Shown here: piece by piece, positions 8,380 through 17,306 of the stretch
How positions within the stretch are numbered: the stretch's first letter is position 1
Layout: every line of letters starts with the position of its first letter
Source of the DNA: Actinoplanes sp. TBRC 11911
GTDB taxonomy: Bacteria > Actinomycetota > Actinomycetes > Mycobacteriales > Micromonosporaceae
Direction: 5' to 3'
DNA length: 64,000 nucleotides
NCBI RefSeq assembly: GCF_012933445.1
Contig: NZ_JABBNC010000021.1
Coordinates: 1-64,000 of the forward strand
The notes under the pieces: generated by a model
What the model was told of the DNA's origin: nothing
The model's input: only the letters and a program-made list of their open reading frames with translations
Databases searched by the model: none
Translations under genes and position numbers: made by a program

Positions 8380-9138
8380 TCACACCGTGAGCACCTGGCA
8401 GCCCTGGGCCCGGATGCTCGCGAGCGCGATCTCGCTCGCCCGGGAATCGGTCACCAGAACGTCGACATCGGACATCTTGCAGACCTGGGCGAGCGCTACC
8501 CGCCCGATCTTCGACGCGTCCGCGAGCACGACGCTGACCCGCGCCTGCTCGCGCAGCACGGCGTTGACCCGGGCGCCGACCGGGTCGTAGTTGGTGCAGC
8601 CGGCCGCGGCGTCCACCCCGTCGACGCCGATGAAGGCGACGTCGATGTTGTAGCCGGCCATGAAGCTCTCGGCGGTCGGCCCGACCGTCTCCTGGCTGCT
8701 GCTGCGCACCTCGCCACCGGCCGAGAACACGCGTAGCCGCGGGTTGGCGACCAGGAAGGTGGCCACGTTGAGGGCGTTGGTGACGATGGTGAGCCCGTCG
8801 CGATCCATCAGCAGGCGGGCGAACTCGGACACGGTGGTCCCGCCGGTGGTGCCGATGACCCGGGCGTCCGCGAGGAACTTCAGCGCCTCCCGCGCGATGT
8901 GCCGTTTCTCCAGCGTGTCCTGCTCGGTCTTGTAGCTCAGCGGCAGGTCGTTGAAGGACGCGTGGGTGGTCGCGCCGCCTCGGGTGCGGGTCACCAGCCG
9001 CTGCTTCTCCAGGACCTCCAGGTCGCGGCGGACGGTGGCGGCGGAGACCGAGAACAGTTTGGCGAGCGTCTCGACCTCGACGCCGCCCTGGCCCACGATC
9101 GCGGCGACCATCTGGCGCAGGCGCTCCTTGCGTTGCAC
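8380..9138 (-). CDS. DeoR-family sugar-operon repressor
   Basis: This 252-residue regulator has an N-terminal DeoR helix-turn-helix (ETLAKLFSVSAATVRRDLEV, about residues 20-39) and a C-terminal DeoRC sugar-phosphate sensor domain with IGTTGGTTVSEFA, VTNALNVA and FIGVDGVD. The GTG at 9136-9138 gives the family length and the usual N-terminus. The longer upstream frame crosses the operator region. It diverges from the ABC/aldolase operon and precedes the GH4 gene. By family precedent it represses both until a phosphorylated sugar intermediate binds. Confidence 0.88.
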   Translation of the reverse strand: MQRKERLRQMVAAIVGQGGVEVETLAKLFSVSAATVRRDLEVLEKQRLVTRTRGGATTHASFNDLPLSYKTEQDTLEKRHIAREALKFLADARVIGTTGGTTVSEFARLLMDRDGLTIVTNALNVATFLVANPRLRVFSAGGEVRSSSQETVGPTAESFMAGYNIDVAFIGVDGVDAAAGCTNYDPVGARVNAVLREQARVSVVLADASKIGRVALAQVCKMSDVDVLVTDSRASEIALASIRAQGCQVLTV

Positions 9139-9190
9139 ATCGAGGACCTTAGCATCCGCGACGCGCAGTTCGACAGCCCAGTGCTGCGCC

Positions 9191-9335
9191 TTTGCACGCT
9201 TAACAAGCGCGAAACGCGCAACTTTGACCGGCAAAACTGCGCACAACTCGGCTTTTGCGCAATCAGGGATTGACCGGCTGTGCGCAGAGTGCAAATGTTG
9301 TTCACGTCTCGCCCGGCAGTTGCGCACAGCGCGCA
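9191..9335. promoter_or_regulatory. candidate DeoR operator cluster (repeated TGCGCA)
   Basis: The 251-bp gap between the DeoR gene and the ABC operon contains four copies of the palindromic hexamer TGCGCA, at 9238-9243, 9256-9261, 9281-9286 and 9321-9326, plus related TTTGCACGC and GCGCGCAAA words. Several sit in a longer TTGCGCA context. Clustered repeats between a regulator and its divergent targets are the expected place for operators. Confidence 0.55.
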
Positions 9336-9389
9336 AACCCCGGCCGGGGCTTCGGGGGCCGTTGTCAAGGACGAGAAGGGCTAGCCCAG

Positions 9390-10721
9390 ATGACTTCGTT
9401 GCGACACACCAGAAACGTCCTGCTGGCCGGTGCCCTGACGCTGGTGAGCGTGGTCGCGGCCGGCTGCTCCGGCGGAGGCGGTGGCGGCAGCAGCAGCGCA
9501 TCGGACAAGACCACCGGTGTGACGATCACGGTGGCGCTGCCCACCGCGCCCCCGCCGCAGGCGTCGCTGGACGCGTTCACCAAGAGCACCGGCATCACGG
9601 TCAAGTGGACGAACCTCGACTGGGACAGCCTGCAGACCAAGATCGCCGCGGCGGCCACCGCCAAGACCTACTTCGCTGACGCGACCGATGTGGACTGGTC
9701 CCGGGTCGGCCAGCTCAGCAAGCTGAACTGGTTCTACCCGATGGAGAAATACCTCGACACCACGGCGCTCGCCAGCCAGATGCCGCAGATCAGCTCGTTC
9801 TCCCCGGGCGGTCACGTCATCGGCATCCCGTACGACGCCTCGTTCCTGGTGACGACGGTCAACAAGAAACTCTTCGACCAGGCCGGGATCACCTCGATGC
9901 CGACCACCCTCGACCAGTACACGGCGGACCTGCGTCAGATCAAGTCCAAGGGCGTCGTGCAGTACCCGCTCAACATCCCGTTCGCCGCGGCCGAGGGGCT
10001 GTCGACGTACTGGTACCAGACCACCGCGGCGTTCGGCGGGACCATCCTCGACGCCAACGGCAAGCCGCAGTTCGCGACGCCCGACACCCCGGGCTACCAG
10101 GCGGCACAGTGGATGGTCGACGCGATCAAGCAGGGTCTGGTGCCGCCGGGCAACATCAACGTCCCGGACACCCAGGCGCAGCAGACCCTGATGGCCAAGG
10201 GGACCGTGGCCACCACCTTCGCCGATTACTCCGGCAACGTCGGCAGCCTCTACAACGTCCCGGCCTCGTCCAGCGTGGTCGGCCAGGTCCAGTACCTGTC
10301 GACGCCGGGTGTGAGCGGCGCCGGGCCGAACATGAGCAACCCGGACGGCATCGGCATCCCGGTGAAGGCGAAGTACCCGGCCGCGGCCGCCAAGTTCATC
10401 GAGTGGTTCACCTCGGCGTCGAACCAGGCCGACTTCGCCGGGGCGAACGGGCCGGACAAGGTCATGCCCGGCTACTTCCTGCCGTCGCAGCTGGCCGGCG
10501 TCACCGAGCTGACCGAGAAGGGCAAGCTGATCGGCGGGCAGCAGTTGTCCGACCTGCTCAAGAACAGCGCCAAGCCGATATTCGCGCAGGGCGCCCCGTC
10601 CTGGTATCCCGAGTTCTCCAAATCCGTCTACACGAACCTGCACGCCGCCGCGACGGGCTCGATGAGCGTCGCGGACGCGATCAAGGCGATCGCATCGACC
10701 GCGAACGAGCTGTCCAGCTGA
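9390..10721 (+). CDS. ABC sugar transporter substrate-binding lipoprotein
   Basis: This 443-residue family 1 extracellular solute-binding protein begins with a lipoprotein signal peptide: hydrophobic core, then VVAAGCSGG with the lipidated cysteine at about residue 26. A Gly/Ser linker follows. The mature part shows the typical start TGVTITVALP, and IGIPYDASFLVTTVNKKLF and GIGIPVKAKYPAAAAKFIEWF, both usual in sugar binders. The stop overlaps the start of the first permease (ATGA). It captures the sugar outside the cell for the two permeases that follow. The ATPase is missing from the operon and is probably a shared MsiK-type protein, which is known in actinomycetes. Confidence 0.9.
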   Translation: MTSLRHTRNVLLAGALTLVSVVAAGCSGGGGGGSSSASDKTTGVTITVALPTAPPPQASLDAFTKSTGITVKWTNLDWDSLQTKIAAAATAKTYFADATDVDWSRVGQLSKLNWFYPMEKYLDTTALASQMPQISSFSPGGHVIGIPYDASFLVTTVNKKLFDQAGITSMPTTLDQYTADLRQIKSKGVVQYPLNIPFAAAEGLSTYWYQTTAAFGGTILDANGKPQFATPDTPGYQAAQWMVDAIKQGLVPPGNINVPDTQAQQTLMAKGTVATTFADYSGNVGSLYNVPASSSVVGQVQYLSTPGVSGAGPNMSNPDGIGIPVKAKYPAAAAKFIEWFTSASNQADFAGANGPDKVMPGYFLPSQLAGVTELTEKGKLIGGQQLSDLLKNSAKPIFAQGAPSWYPEFSKSVYTNLHAAATGSMSVADAIKAIASTANELSS

Positions 10722-11659
10722 TGACGGTCAACCTCAGCACCGACACCCGGCCCAGCGCGGGGCCCGCCCCCGCTGCGGTCCGGCGTCGCCGGCGGCGTTT
10801 CGACGCGCTCCCGTACGCCCTGGTCACCCCGCTGGCGCTGTTCATCGTGGCGCTGGCGCTGATCCCGGCGGGCGTGACGATCGTCCAGTCGTTCTACCGG
10901 GTGCAGGAGCTAAACCCGCCCACCGTGTTCGCCGGGCTGGAGAACTTCCGCCGGCTCTTCGGCGACTCCACCATTCGCGCCAGCATGGAGAACACCGGCC
11001 TGTACGTGGTCATCGGGGTGATCCTGTCCACGGTGCTGGGCATCGTCATGGCGGTGACGCTGCAACGGCGCTTCCGCGGGCGGTCGCTGCTGATCGCGGT
11101 GCTGATCCTGCCGTGGGCGCTGCCCGGCGTGGTCGAGGGCATCGTGTGGACGGGCATCTGGGACAGCAACACCGGGCTGCTCAACAGCGTCCTGAACTCG
11201 CTGCACCTGATCTCGGACTACCACGTGTTCCTCGGCCAGAACCGGCTGCTGACCATCTTCGCCATCGAGCTGGTGCAGATCTGGCAGATGACGCCGCTGT
11301 CCACGCTGCTGATCCTGGCCTCACTGCAGAACATCCCGGACGAGCTGTACGAGGCGGCGTACCTGGACGGCAGCTCGACGTGGGCCGCGTTCCGGCGCAT
11401 CACGTTGCCGCTGGCCCGCCCCGGCATCGCGATCGCCATGGTGCAGGCCCTGATCGCCACCCTCAACGTCTTCGACCAGCCGTACGTGCTCAACGGCGCG
11501 GCGCAGGCCGGCGCCTCGCTGACCGAACAGACCTACTACGTCAGCTTCCAGAACCTGGACTTCGGCGAGGGCTACGCGCTGTCGCTGCTCATCACGGTCG
11601 CCACCCTGGTCATCGCGCTCGGTGTGGTGAAGCTGGTCTATCGCCCGGTGGAGTACTGA
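10721..11659 (+). CDS. ABC sugar permease, MalF type
   Basis: This 312-residue inner-membrane permease has about six helices. The cytoplasmic EAA loop that contacts the ATPase is visible as EAAYLDGSS followed by ITLPLARPG (about residues 210-235). The Arg-rich N-terminus (RRRRRRFDALPY) precedes the first helix. It overlaps both neighbours by ATGA junctions, so the importer subunits are translationally coupled. Confidence 0.9.
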   Translation: MTVNLSTDTRPSAGPAPAAVRRRRRRFDALPYALVTPLALFIVALALIPAGVTIVQSFYRVQELNPPTVFAGLENFRRLFGDSTIRASMENTGLYVVIGVILSTVLGIVMAVTLQRRFRGRSLLIAVLILPWALPGVVEGIVWTGIWDSNTGLLNSVLNSLHLISDYHVFLGQNRLLTIFAIELVQIWQMTPLSTLLILASLQNIPDELYEAAYLDGSSTWAAFRRITLPLARPGIAIAMVQALIATLNVFDQPYVLNGAAQAGASLTEQTYYVSFQNLDFGEGYALSLLITVATLVIALGVVKLVYRPVEY

Positions 11660-12495
11660 TGCCGCAACGCAGATCGTGGGGCCGTCGCCTCGGCGTGCTG
11701 TTCATCCTGCTCTGGTCGCTGGTGCCGTTGTACTGGGCGCTCAACACCAGCCTGCAGACCGATGCGCAGATCAGCTCGAAGCCGGCGCATTACGTGCCGC
11801 CGTCGCCGACCCTGCACAACTTCCACTCGCTGCTCGTCGGTTCCGGCGAGATCCCGTCCACCATCCGCCGGTCGACGATCAACATCTTCGTCGAGTGCAC
11901 CGCCGCGACCATCATCACGGTGGTGCTGGCAACCCTTGCCGCGTACGCCTTCGCCCGCATGAAGTTCCGCGGCCGGACGTTGCTGTTCTACGCGGTGCTG
12001 GCGACCATGGCGTTCCCCGCCTACACGACGCTGATCCCGCTGTACCGGATCATGAGCATGTTCAGCCTCGTCAACACGTACACGGGAATTGTGCTGGTCT
12101 ATGTGTCGGGTTTCCTGCCGCTGGCGACCTGGATCCTGCACAGCTACATGACCACGCTGCCGGTCGCGATCGAGGAGGCCGGCCAGGTCGACGGCGCGGG
12201 CCGCATGCAGGTGCTGTGGCGCATCGTGCTGCCGCTGGCCTGGCCGGGCGTCGTGTCCACGGCGATCATCACGTTCCTGTTCGCGTGGGCGCAGTTCCTG
12301 TTCCCGCTGGTCCTGTCCAGCGACGACTCGACCCAGCCGCTCACCGTCGCGATCGCCGCGCTGCAGGGCCGGCACACCGTGCCGTTCGGGCTGCTCAGCT
12401 CGGCCGGTGTGTTCGCCATCGCGGTGCCGGCCGTGATCGCCGTGCTGCTCAACCGCTACATCGTCAACGGCCTGCTCAGCGGGAGCGTCAAGTGA
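11659..12495 (+). CDS. ABC sugar permease, MalG type
   Basis: This is the second permease subunit (278 residues, about six helices) of the same importer. The EAA loop reads EEAGQVDGAGRMQVLWRI and is followed by LPLAWPG. The C-terminus ends in RYIVNGLLSGSVK, typical of MalG-like proteins. The start overlaps the previous stop (ATGA), and its own stop overlaps the GTG of the kinase that follows. Confidence 0.9.
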   Translation: MPQRRSWGRRLGVLFILLWSLVPLYWALNTSLQTDAQISSKPAHYVPPSPTLHNFHSLLVGSGEIPSTIRRSTINIFVECTAATIITVVLATLAAYAFARMKFRGRTLLFYAVLATMAFPAYTTLIPLYRIMSMFSLVNTYTGIVLVYVSGFLPLATWILHSYMTTLPVAIEEAGQVDGAGRMQVLWRIVLPLAWPGVVSTAIITFLFAWAQFLFPLVLSSDDSTQPLTVAIAALQGRHTVPFGLLSSAGVFAIAVPAVIAVLLNRYIVNGLLSGSVK

Positions 12496-13385
12496 CGACG
12501 GTGGCCGCGCTCGACGTCGGCGGCACGGCGATGAAGGGTGCCGTGGTGCGCGACGACGGCACCCCCGTGACGTACCACCGGTGGCCGACACCGCGCTCCG
12601 ACGGCCCCGACGCCGTGGTCGCGGCGGCCCTCAAGGCGGTCGACGAGCTCGTCGCGCTCTCCGGCGACGCGGCGGCGGCCGGCCTCGTGGTCCCCGGGCT
12701 CGTCGACGACGACGCCGGCGTGGCGATCTACTCGGAGAACATCGAATGGCACGACGTCGCCTTCCGTGACCTGGTCCACCAGCGCACCGGGCTACCCGTC
12801 GGCTTCGGCCACGACGTACGCGCCGGCGGGCTCGCCGAACGCACGCTGGGCGCCGCGGGCGGCGTCGACGACGTGCTGTTCATGCCGATCGGCACCGGCA
12901 TCGCCGGCGCGATGTTCGTGGGCGGCGTGCTGGTGCGCAACCGGTACGCCGGGGAGATCGGCCACATCGACGTCGGGGCCGACGTCGCCTGCGCGTGCGG
13001 TGCGCGCGGCTGCCTGGAAGCGGTCGCGTCCGGCGCGTCCATCGCCCGGCAGTACCACCGGGCCGGCGGCGAGCGGCTGCCCGGCGCCCGCGAGGTGCTG
13101 CAGCGGCGCGCGGCCGGCGACCCGATCGCCGCGCGGGTCTGGGACGAGGCGGTCGATGCGCTCGCCCGCGCGCTCACCACCTACATCTCGCTGCTCGCGC
13201 CGGAGCGGATCGTCGTCGGCGGCGGCCTGGCCGGCGCCGGCGAGGCCCTGTTCGCGCCGCTGCGCCACCGGTTAGCGGAGCTGCTCGTCTGGCAGCGCGA
13301 GCCCGCCGTCGTGGCCGCCGCGCTCGAGGACAACGCCGCCTGCCTCGGCGCCGCGTTGCTGGCCCGCGCGGCCCTCCAGTCGTAA
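12492..13385 (+). CDS. ROK-family sugar kinase
   Basis: This 297-residue kinase has the N-terminal phosphate loop ALDVGGTAMKGAVV, the catalytic aspartate region GFGHDVRAGG, GTGIAGAMFVGG, and the zinc motif CACGARGCLE (CxCGxxGCxE), all diagnostic of ROK kinases. No N-terminal helix-turn-helix is present, so it is an enzyme rather than a NagC-type repressor. The GTG start overlaps the permease stop. It would phosphorylate the imported hexose or amino-hexose at C6. Context with an AgaS-like protein suggests a galactosamine-type sugar, but glucokinase activity cannot be excluded. Confidence 0.87.
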   Translation: MTTVAALDVGGTAMKGAVVRDDGTPVTYHRWPTPRSDGPDAVVAAALKAVDELVALSGDAAAAGLVVPGLVDDDAGVAIYSENIEWHDVAFRDLVHQRTGLPVGFGHDVRAGGLAERTLGAAGGVDDVLFMPIGTGIAGAMFVGGVLVRNRYAGEIGHIDVGADVACACGARGCLEAVASGASIARQYHRAGGERLPGAREVLQRRAAGDPIAARVWDEAVDALARALTTYISLLAPERIVVGGGLAGAGEALFAPLRHRLAELLVWQREPAVVAAALEDNAACLGAALLARAALQS

Positions 13386-13418
13386 CCCCCATCAGTTCCG
13401 AGAGAAAGACGAATCATC

Positions 13419-14327
13419 GTGACCGACAGCGCCACCTCCGCCACCCTCGGGCGGATCACGTCCGCGGAGATCGCCAGCCAGCCCGAGACCTGGGCCCGGG
13501 CGAACGAGCAGGGCGAGAACCGCCCGGCCGGGTTGCCGGCGCCGGGCGAACGGGTCCTGGTACTCGGCTGCGGTACCTCCTACTACGTCGCGGCCGCCTA
13601 CGCGTGGCTGCGCGAACAGGCCGGGCACGGCGTCACCGACGCGCTGATCGCCTCCGAGGTGCCCGGCGAGCTGCGCGACTACGACCGGGTGCTCGCGATC
13701 AGCCGGTCCGGCACCACCACCGAGGTCGTCCAGGCGCTGCGCGCGCTGCCCGGCGGGGTGCCGGTGACCGCGGTGCTCGGCGAGCTGGGCACCCCGGTCG
13801 GCGCGGCGGCCACCGACATCGTCGACCTGTCCTACGCCGACGAACGCAGCGTGGTGCAGACCCGGTTCCCGACCACGCTGCTCACGCTGCTGCGCACCCA
13901 GCTCGGCGGGTTCGACGCCGCCGCGCTCATCGAGCAGGCCCGGTCCGTGCTGGCCGATCCGGTGACCACGCCGGAGCCGCGTCAGCTCGTCGTGCTCGGT
14001 TCCGGCTGGGCGGCGGCGCTGGCCCAGGAGGCGGCGCTGAAGTGCCGCGAGTCGGCCGGGATGTGGGCCGAGGCGTACGCCACCGGGGAGTACCGGCACG
14101 GCCCGATCAGCGTGGCCGGCCCCGGCACGCTGGTGTGGTCGCTGACGCCGCTGACCCCGCTGCAGATCGAGGCCGTGGAGGCGACCGGCGCGACCGTGCG
14201 GCAGGGCACCCGCGACCCGCAGGTGGAACTGGTCGCCATCCAGCAGCACGCGGTGGCCTGGGCGGCGGCCGGGGGCCGCGACGCCGACGTGCCGGTGCAC
14301 CTGTCCCGGTCCGTCGTGAAGCTGTGA
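13419..14327 (+). CDS. SIS-domain sugar isomerase/deaminase, AgaS-like
   Basis: This 302-residue protein has two SIS domains. The first shows VLGCGTSYY and AISRSGTTTEV. The second shows VLGSGWAAALAQEAALKCRES and EYRHGPISVAG, the pattern of AgaS and the GlmS isomerase half. The GTG start at 13419 follows an AGAGAAAG ribosome site. In the Aga pathway this family deaminates and isomerises galactosamine-6-phosphate to tagatose-6-phosphate, and the next two genes encode the enzymes needed downstream. A glucosamine-6-phosphate deaminase role is the main alternative. Confidence 0.8.
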   Translation: MTDSATSATLGRITSAEIASQPETWARANEQGENRPAGLPAPGERVLVLGCGTSYYVAAAYAWLREQAGHGVTDALIASEVPGELRDYDRVLAISRSGTTTEVVQALRALPGGVPVTAVLGELGTPVGAAATDIVDLSYADERSVVQTRFPTTLLTLLRTQLGGFDAAALIEQARSVLADPVTTPEPRQLVVLGSGWAAALAQEAALKCRESAGMWAEAYATGEYRHGPISVAGPGTLVWSLTPLTPLQIEAVEATGATVRQGTRDPQVELVAIQQHAVAWAAAGGRDADVPVHLSRSVVKL

Positions 14328-15244
14328 TCCTCGCGGTCTGCCTTAATCCCGCGGTCGACGTGACCTATTCGGTGGCGGCGCTGCGGTACGGCACGTCGCA
14401 CCGGATCGCGGCGGTGCACCGCCGGGCCGGCGGCAAGGGCGTCAACGTCGCCCGGGTCCTGGCGCAGGTGGGCGAGCCGGTCGCGGTGTGCGGTTTCGCC
14501 GGTGGCGGCACCGGCCGATGGCTGCGCGACGAGCTGGCCGGCTCGGGCGTCGCCGACCGGCTGACCGGGATCGACGGCGAGACCCGGCAGTCGGTGGCGG
14601 TGGTCGACGAGGCCGACGCCACCGTGTTCAACGAGCCGGGCCCGCCGGTGCGCGACGCCGACTTTTCGGGGCTGGCGGACACGTTCGAACAGCAGCTCGC
14701 CGGGTGTGCTGCCGTCGTGATGTCGGGCAGTGTCCCGCCCGGTGCGCCGGTCGACGCGTACGCGCGGCTGGTGCTCCTCGCCCGGCGGCACGGGGTGCCG
14801 ACCGTCGTGGACACCTCCGGCGCACAGCTACGGTCCGCGGCCGATGCCGGCGCCACCGTGCTCGCGCCCAACCGCGACGAGGTCGGCGTCGCGTCCGGTG
14901 ACCCTGCCGCGCTGCTCGAGGCGGCGGCCGAGCTGAGCCGCCGCAGCGGCGGCACCGCGGTGGTGTCCGCGGGCCGTGACGGACTGGTCGCGGTCGACGG
15001 CGAGCACCACTGGCGGGCGCTGCCACCGCGGCAGGTCACCGGCAACCCGACCGGGGCCGGCGACGCGCTGAGCGCCGGCCTCGCCCGCGGCCTCGCGCAC
15101 GGCTCCCCGTGGCCGCTCGTGCTCGCCGACTCCCTCGCCCTCGCCGCGGCCGCCGTCGCCGCGCCGGTGGCCGGCCAGGTGGAGCTGAGCCTCTACCGCG
15201 AGCTGGCCGCCGTGCCCACCGTGGAGGAAGTACCGTGCCCCTGA
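14324..15244 (+). CDS. PfkB-family sugar-phosphate kinase (tagatose-6-P / fructose-1-P type)
   Basis: This 306-residue kinase of the 1-phosphofructokinase/tagatose-6-phosphate kinase branch has the early signature RAGGKGVNVARVLAQ and the C-terminal GNPTGAGDALSAG with the catalytic aspartate. The N-terminus ILAVCLNPAVDVTY is typical of this branch rather than ribokinases. The GTG start overlaps the previous stop. With the aldolase behind it, the likely step is tagatose-6-phosphate to tagatose-1,6-bisphosphate. Fructose-1-phosphate is the alternative. Confidence 0.85.
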   Translation: MILAVCLNPAVDVTYSVAALRYGTSHRIAAVHRRAGGKGVNVARVLAQVGEPVAVCGFAGGGTGRWLRDELAGSGVADRLTGIDGETRQSVAVVDEADATVFNEPGPPVRDADFSGLADTFEQQLAGCAAVVMSGSVPPGAPVDAYARLVLLARRHGVPTVVDTSGAQLRSAADAGATVLAPNRDEVGVASGDPAALLEAAAELSRRSGGTAVVSAGRDGLVAVDGEHHWRALPPRQVTGNPTGAGDALSAGLARGLAHGSPWPLVLADSLALAAAAVAAPVAGQVELSLYRELAAVPTVEEVPCP

Positions 15245-16098
15245 TCCCCACCGCGGACCTGGTCCGCTCCACCGCCACCGCCGTCGCCGCGTTCAACGTC
15301 ATCACCCTGGAACACGTCGAGGCGGTGGTGCGCGGCGCGGACGACGTCCCGGCGCCGGTGGTCATCCAGATCAGCGAGAACGCCGTCAAGTTCCACGCCG
15401 GTCAGCTCCTGCCGCTGGCCCGGGCCGCCGCCGCGATGGCGCGCACGGCGGGCGTCGGCGTGGCGCTGCACCTCGACCACGTCACCGACCTGGGACTGCT
15501 GCGTCAGGCCGTGGACGCGGGCTTCTCGTCGGCCATGTTCGACGCCGGCGACGCCGCCTACCCGGACAACCTGGCCCGTACCGCTTCGGCCGTCGAATGG
15601 GCGCACGTCAACGGGCTGTGGCTGGAGGCCGAGCTCGGGTACGTCGGCGGGAAACCGGACGCGCCGGCCAGCGCGCACGCGGCGGGGGTCCGCACCGATC
15701 CGGCCGAGGCACGGCAGTTCGTGCGCGACACCGGCGTCGACGCGCTCGCCGTGGCCGTGGGCAGCTCGCACGCGATGACCAGCCGCACGGCGACGCTGGA
15801 CCACGGGCTCATCGCGGAGCTGGCCGCGGCGGTGCCGGTCCCGCTGGTGCTGCACGGCTCGTCCGGCGTGCCCGACGAGGAGCTGGCCCGGGCCGTCGAC
15901 GCCGGCATGCGGAAAATCAACGTCGGCACCGCGCTGAACGTCGCGTACACCGGCCTCGTCCGGCAGGCCCTCGACCGCGACACCGCCGTGGTCGACCCCC
16001 GCAAGTACCTGGCCGGCGCCCGGACCGCGATGGCCGGCGAGGTGAGCCGGCTGCTGCGGATCGTCGGCGGTCAGCGGAACATGGCCTCGCCGAGGTAG
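15235..16098 (+). CDS. class II ketose-bisphosphate aldolase
   Basis: This 287-residue zinc aldolase of the FbaA/KbaY/GatY family has ALHLDHVTD (catalytic Asp and zinc His), WLEAELGYVGG, VLHGSSGVPDEELA and GMRKINVGTAL, all expected active-site or phosphate-binding blocks. The short length fits tagatose-bisphosphate aldolases better than long fructose-bisphosphate aldolases. The GTG start (15235) overlaps the kinase stop by 10 bp. It closes the pathway by splitting the bisphosphate into dihydroxyacetone phosphate and glyceraldehyde-3-phosphate. Its last 28 bp overlap the converging efeB. Confidence 0.87.
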   Translation: MPLIPTADLVRSTATAVAAFNVITLEHVEAVVRGADDVPAPVVIQISENAVKFHAGQLLPLARAAAAMARTAGVGVALHLDHVTDLGLLRQAVDAGFSSAMFDAGDAAYPDNLARTASAVEWAHVNGLWLEAELGYVGGKPDAPASAHAAGVRTDPAEARQFVRDTGVDALAVAVGSSHAMTSRTATLDHGLIAELAAAVPVPLVLHGSSGVPDEELARAVDAGMRKINVGTALNVAYTGLVRQALDRDTAVVDPRKYLAGARTAMAGEVSRLLRIVGGQRNMASPR

Positions 16099-17306
16099 GA
16101 GCCCTCCGGCGGGGCGGGCGGGGTGAAGAAGACGGCCGAGCCGATGTGCGAGATGTACTCGTTGAGCGCGTCCGACGCGCCGAGCTTGGACTGCAGGGTC
16201 TCGAAGTGGGCGGGATCGTTCTGGTAGCTGACGAACAGCAGCCCGGCGTCGAGTTGCCCGACCTGGTTGATGCCGTCGGTGTAGTTGTAGGAGCGGCGCA
16301 GGATCTTCAGGCCGCCGTTGTTCTCGTGGGCGGCCAGCGCGATGTGCGCGGTCGGGTCGATGACCGGGGTGCCGCCGGTGTCCTTGGCGGTGAAGTCCGG
16401 GGTGTCGAACTCGTGCGTGCCGGTCAGCGGCGCCCCGGACTCCTTGTGCCGGCCGAAGACGCTGTTCTGGTCGCCGACCCGGTCGGTGTCCCAGTTCTCG
16501 ACATGCATCTGGATCTTGCGGACGACCTGGTAGCTGCCGTGCCGCTGCCACTGCGGACCGCCGGTGACCCAGACGAACCGCTGGAAGTCGGCGTCCTCGC
16601 GGATGTTGCGGGTGCCGTCCTTGAAGCCGAGGAGATTGCGCGGCGTGACCTGGCCGGGCCCGGCGGAGGCGCGGCCGAAGCCGAGGGCGGCCCAGCGGGT
16701 TTCGGCGGTGCCCTTCGCGAGCCGCGCGAGGTTCCGGATCGCGTGGTAGGCGACCTGGGGGTCGTCGGCGCACGCCTGCAGCGAGAGGTCGCCGCCGGTG
16801 ATCGCCGGGTCGAGCGCGTCGGACGGCAGCGGCTTGAGGTCGCGTAACAGCGCCGGCTTCTGCGCCGCGAGGCCGTACGTGCCGGTGAACACCCTCGGCC
16901 CGAGCCCCACCGTGACGGTCAGCGACGCCGGGCCGAGCCCCAGAGCCTCGCCGGTGTCCGTGCCGGCGCTGTCCTCGCGGGACGGTTCCACCTGGCCGAT
17001 GCTCTGCCCGGCCATCAGCTGAGCGATCGCGCCGGACCAGCGGGCCAGCAGGACCTGCAGATCCGAGCGCAACGGCGAGGTGAGATCGAAGGTCATGTAG
17101 ACCGTGTAGAGCTGCGGCGGTGTCCTGATGCCGGCCTGCTCGGCACCTCCGTAGAACGGATAGGCCGGGTTCAGTTGTCGGGGCCGGCCGGCGAAGGCGG
17201 CGTTCGCGCCGAGTGCGCCGCCGGCGCCGGCCGCCACGCCGCCCGCCGCGACCGCTCCGAGGAGCAGGCCGCGCCGGGAGACGGCGGGTTTGTCGGGGCC
17301 GGTCAT
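16071..17306 (-). CDS. efeB: EfeB, Tat-exported Dyp-type heme peroxidase
   Basis: This 411-residue protein has a twin-arginine signal (SRRGLLLGAVAAGG, residues 10-23). It carries the Dyp peroxidase GxxDG motif in GFKDGTRN and a distal C-terminal heme-pocket region IDPTAHIALAAHENN. EfeB proteins act outside the membrane as deferrochelatase/peroxidase partners of EfeO and EfeU. It is the third gene of the unit and directly abuts efeO (the start base is shared with the efeO stop). Length is usual for the family. Confidence 0.93.
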   Translation of the reverse strand: MTGPDKPAVSRRGLLLGAVAAGGVAAGAGGALGANAAFAGRPRQLNPAYPFYGGAEQAGIRTPPQLYTVYMTFDLTSPLRSDLQVLLARWSGAIAQLMAGQSIGQVEPSREDSAGTDTGEALGLGPASLTVTVGLGPRVFTGTYGLAAQKPALLRDLKPLPSDALDPAITGGDLSLQACADDPQVAYHAIRNLARLAKGTAETRWAALGFGRASAGPGQVTPRNLLGFKDGTRNIREDADFQRFVWVTGGPQWQRHGSYQVVRKIQMHVENWDTDRVGDQNSVFGRHKESGAPLTGTHEFDTPDFTAKDTGGTPVIDPTAHIALAAHENNGGLKILRRSYNYTDGINQVGQLDAGLLFVSYQNDPAHFETLQSKLGASDALNEYISHIGSAVFFTPPAPPEGSYLGEAMFR

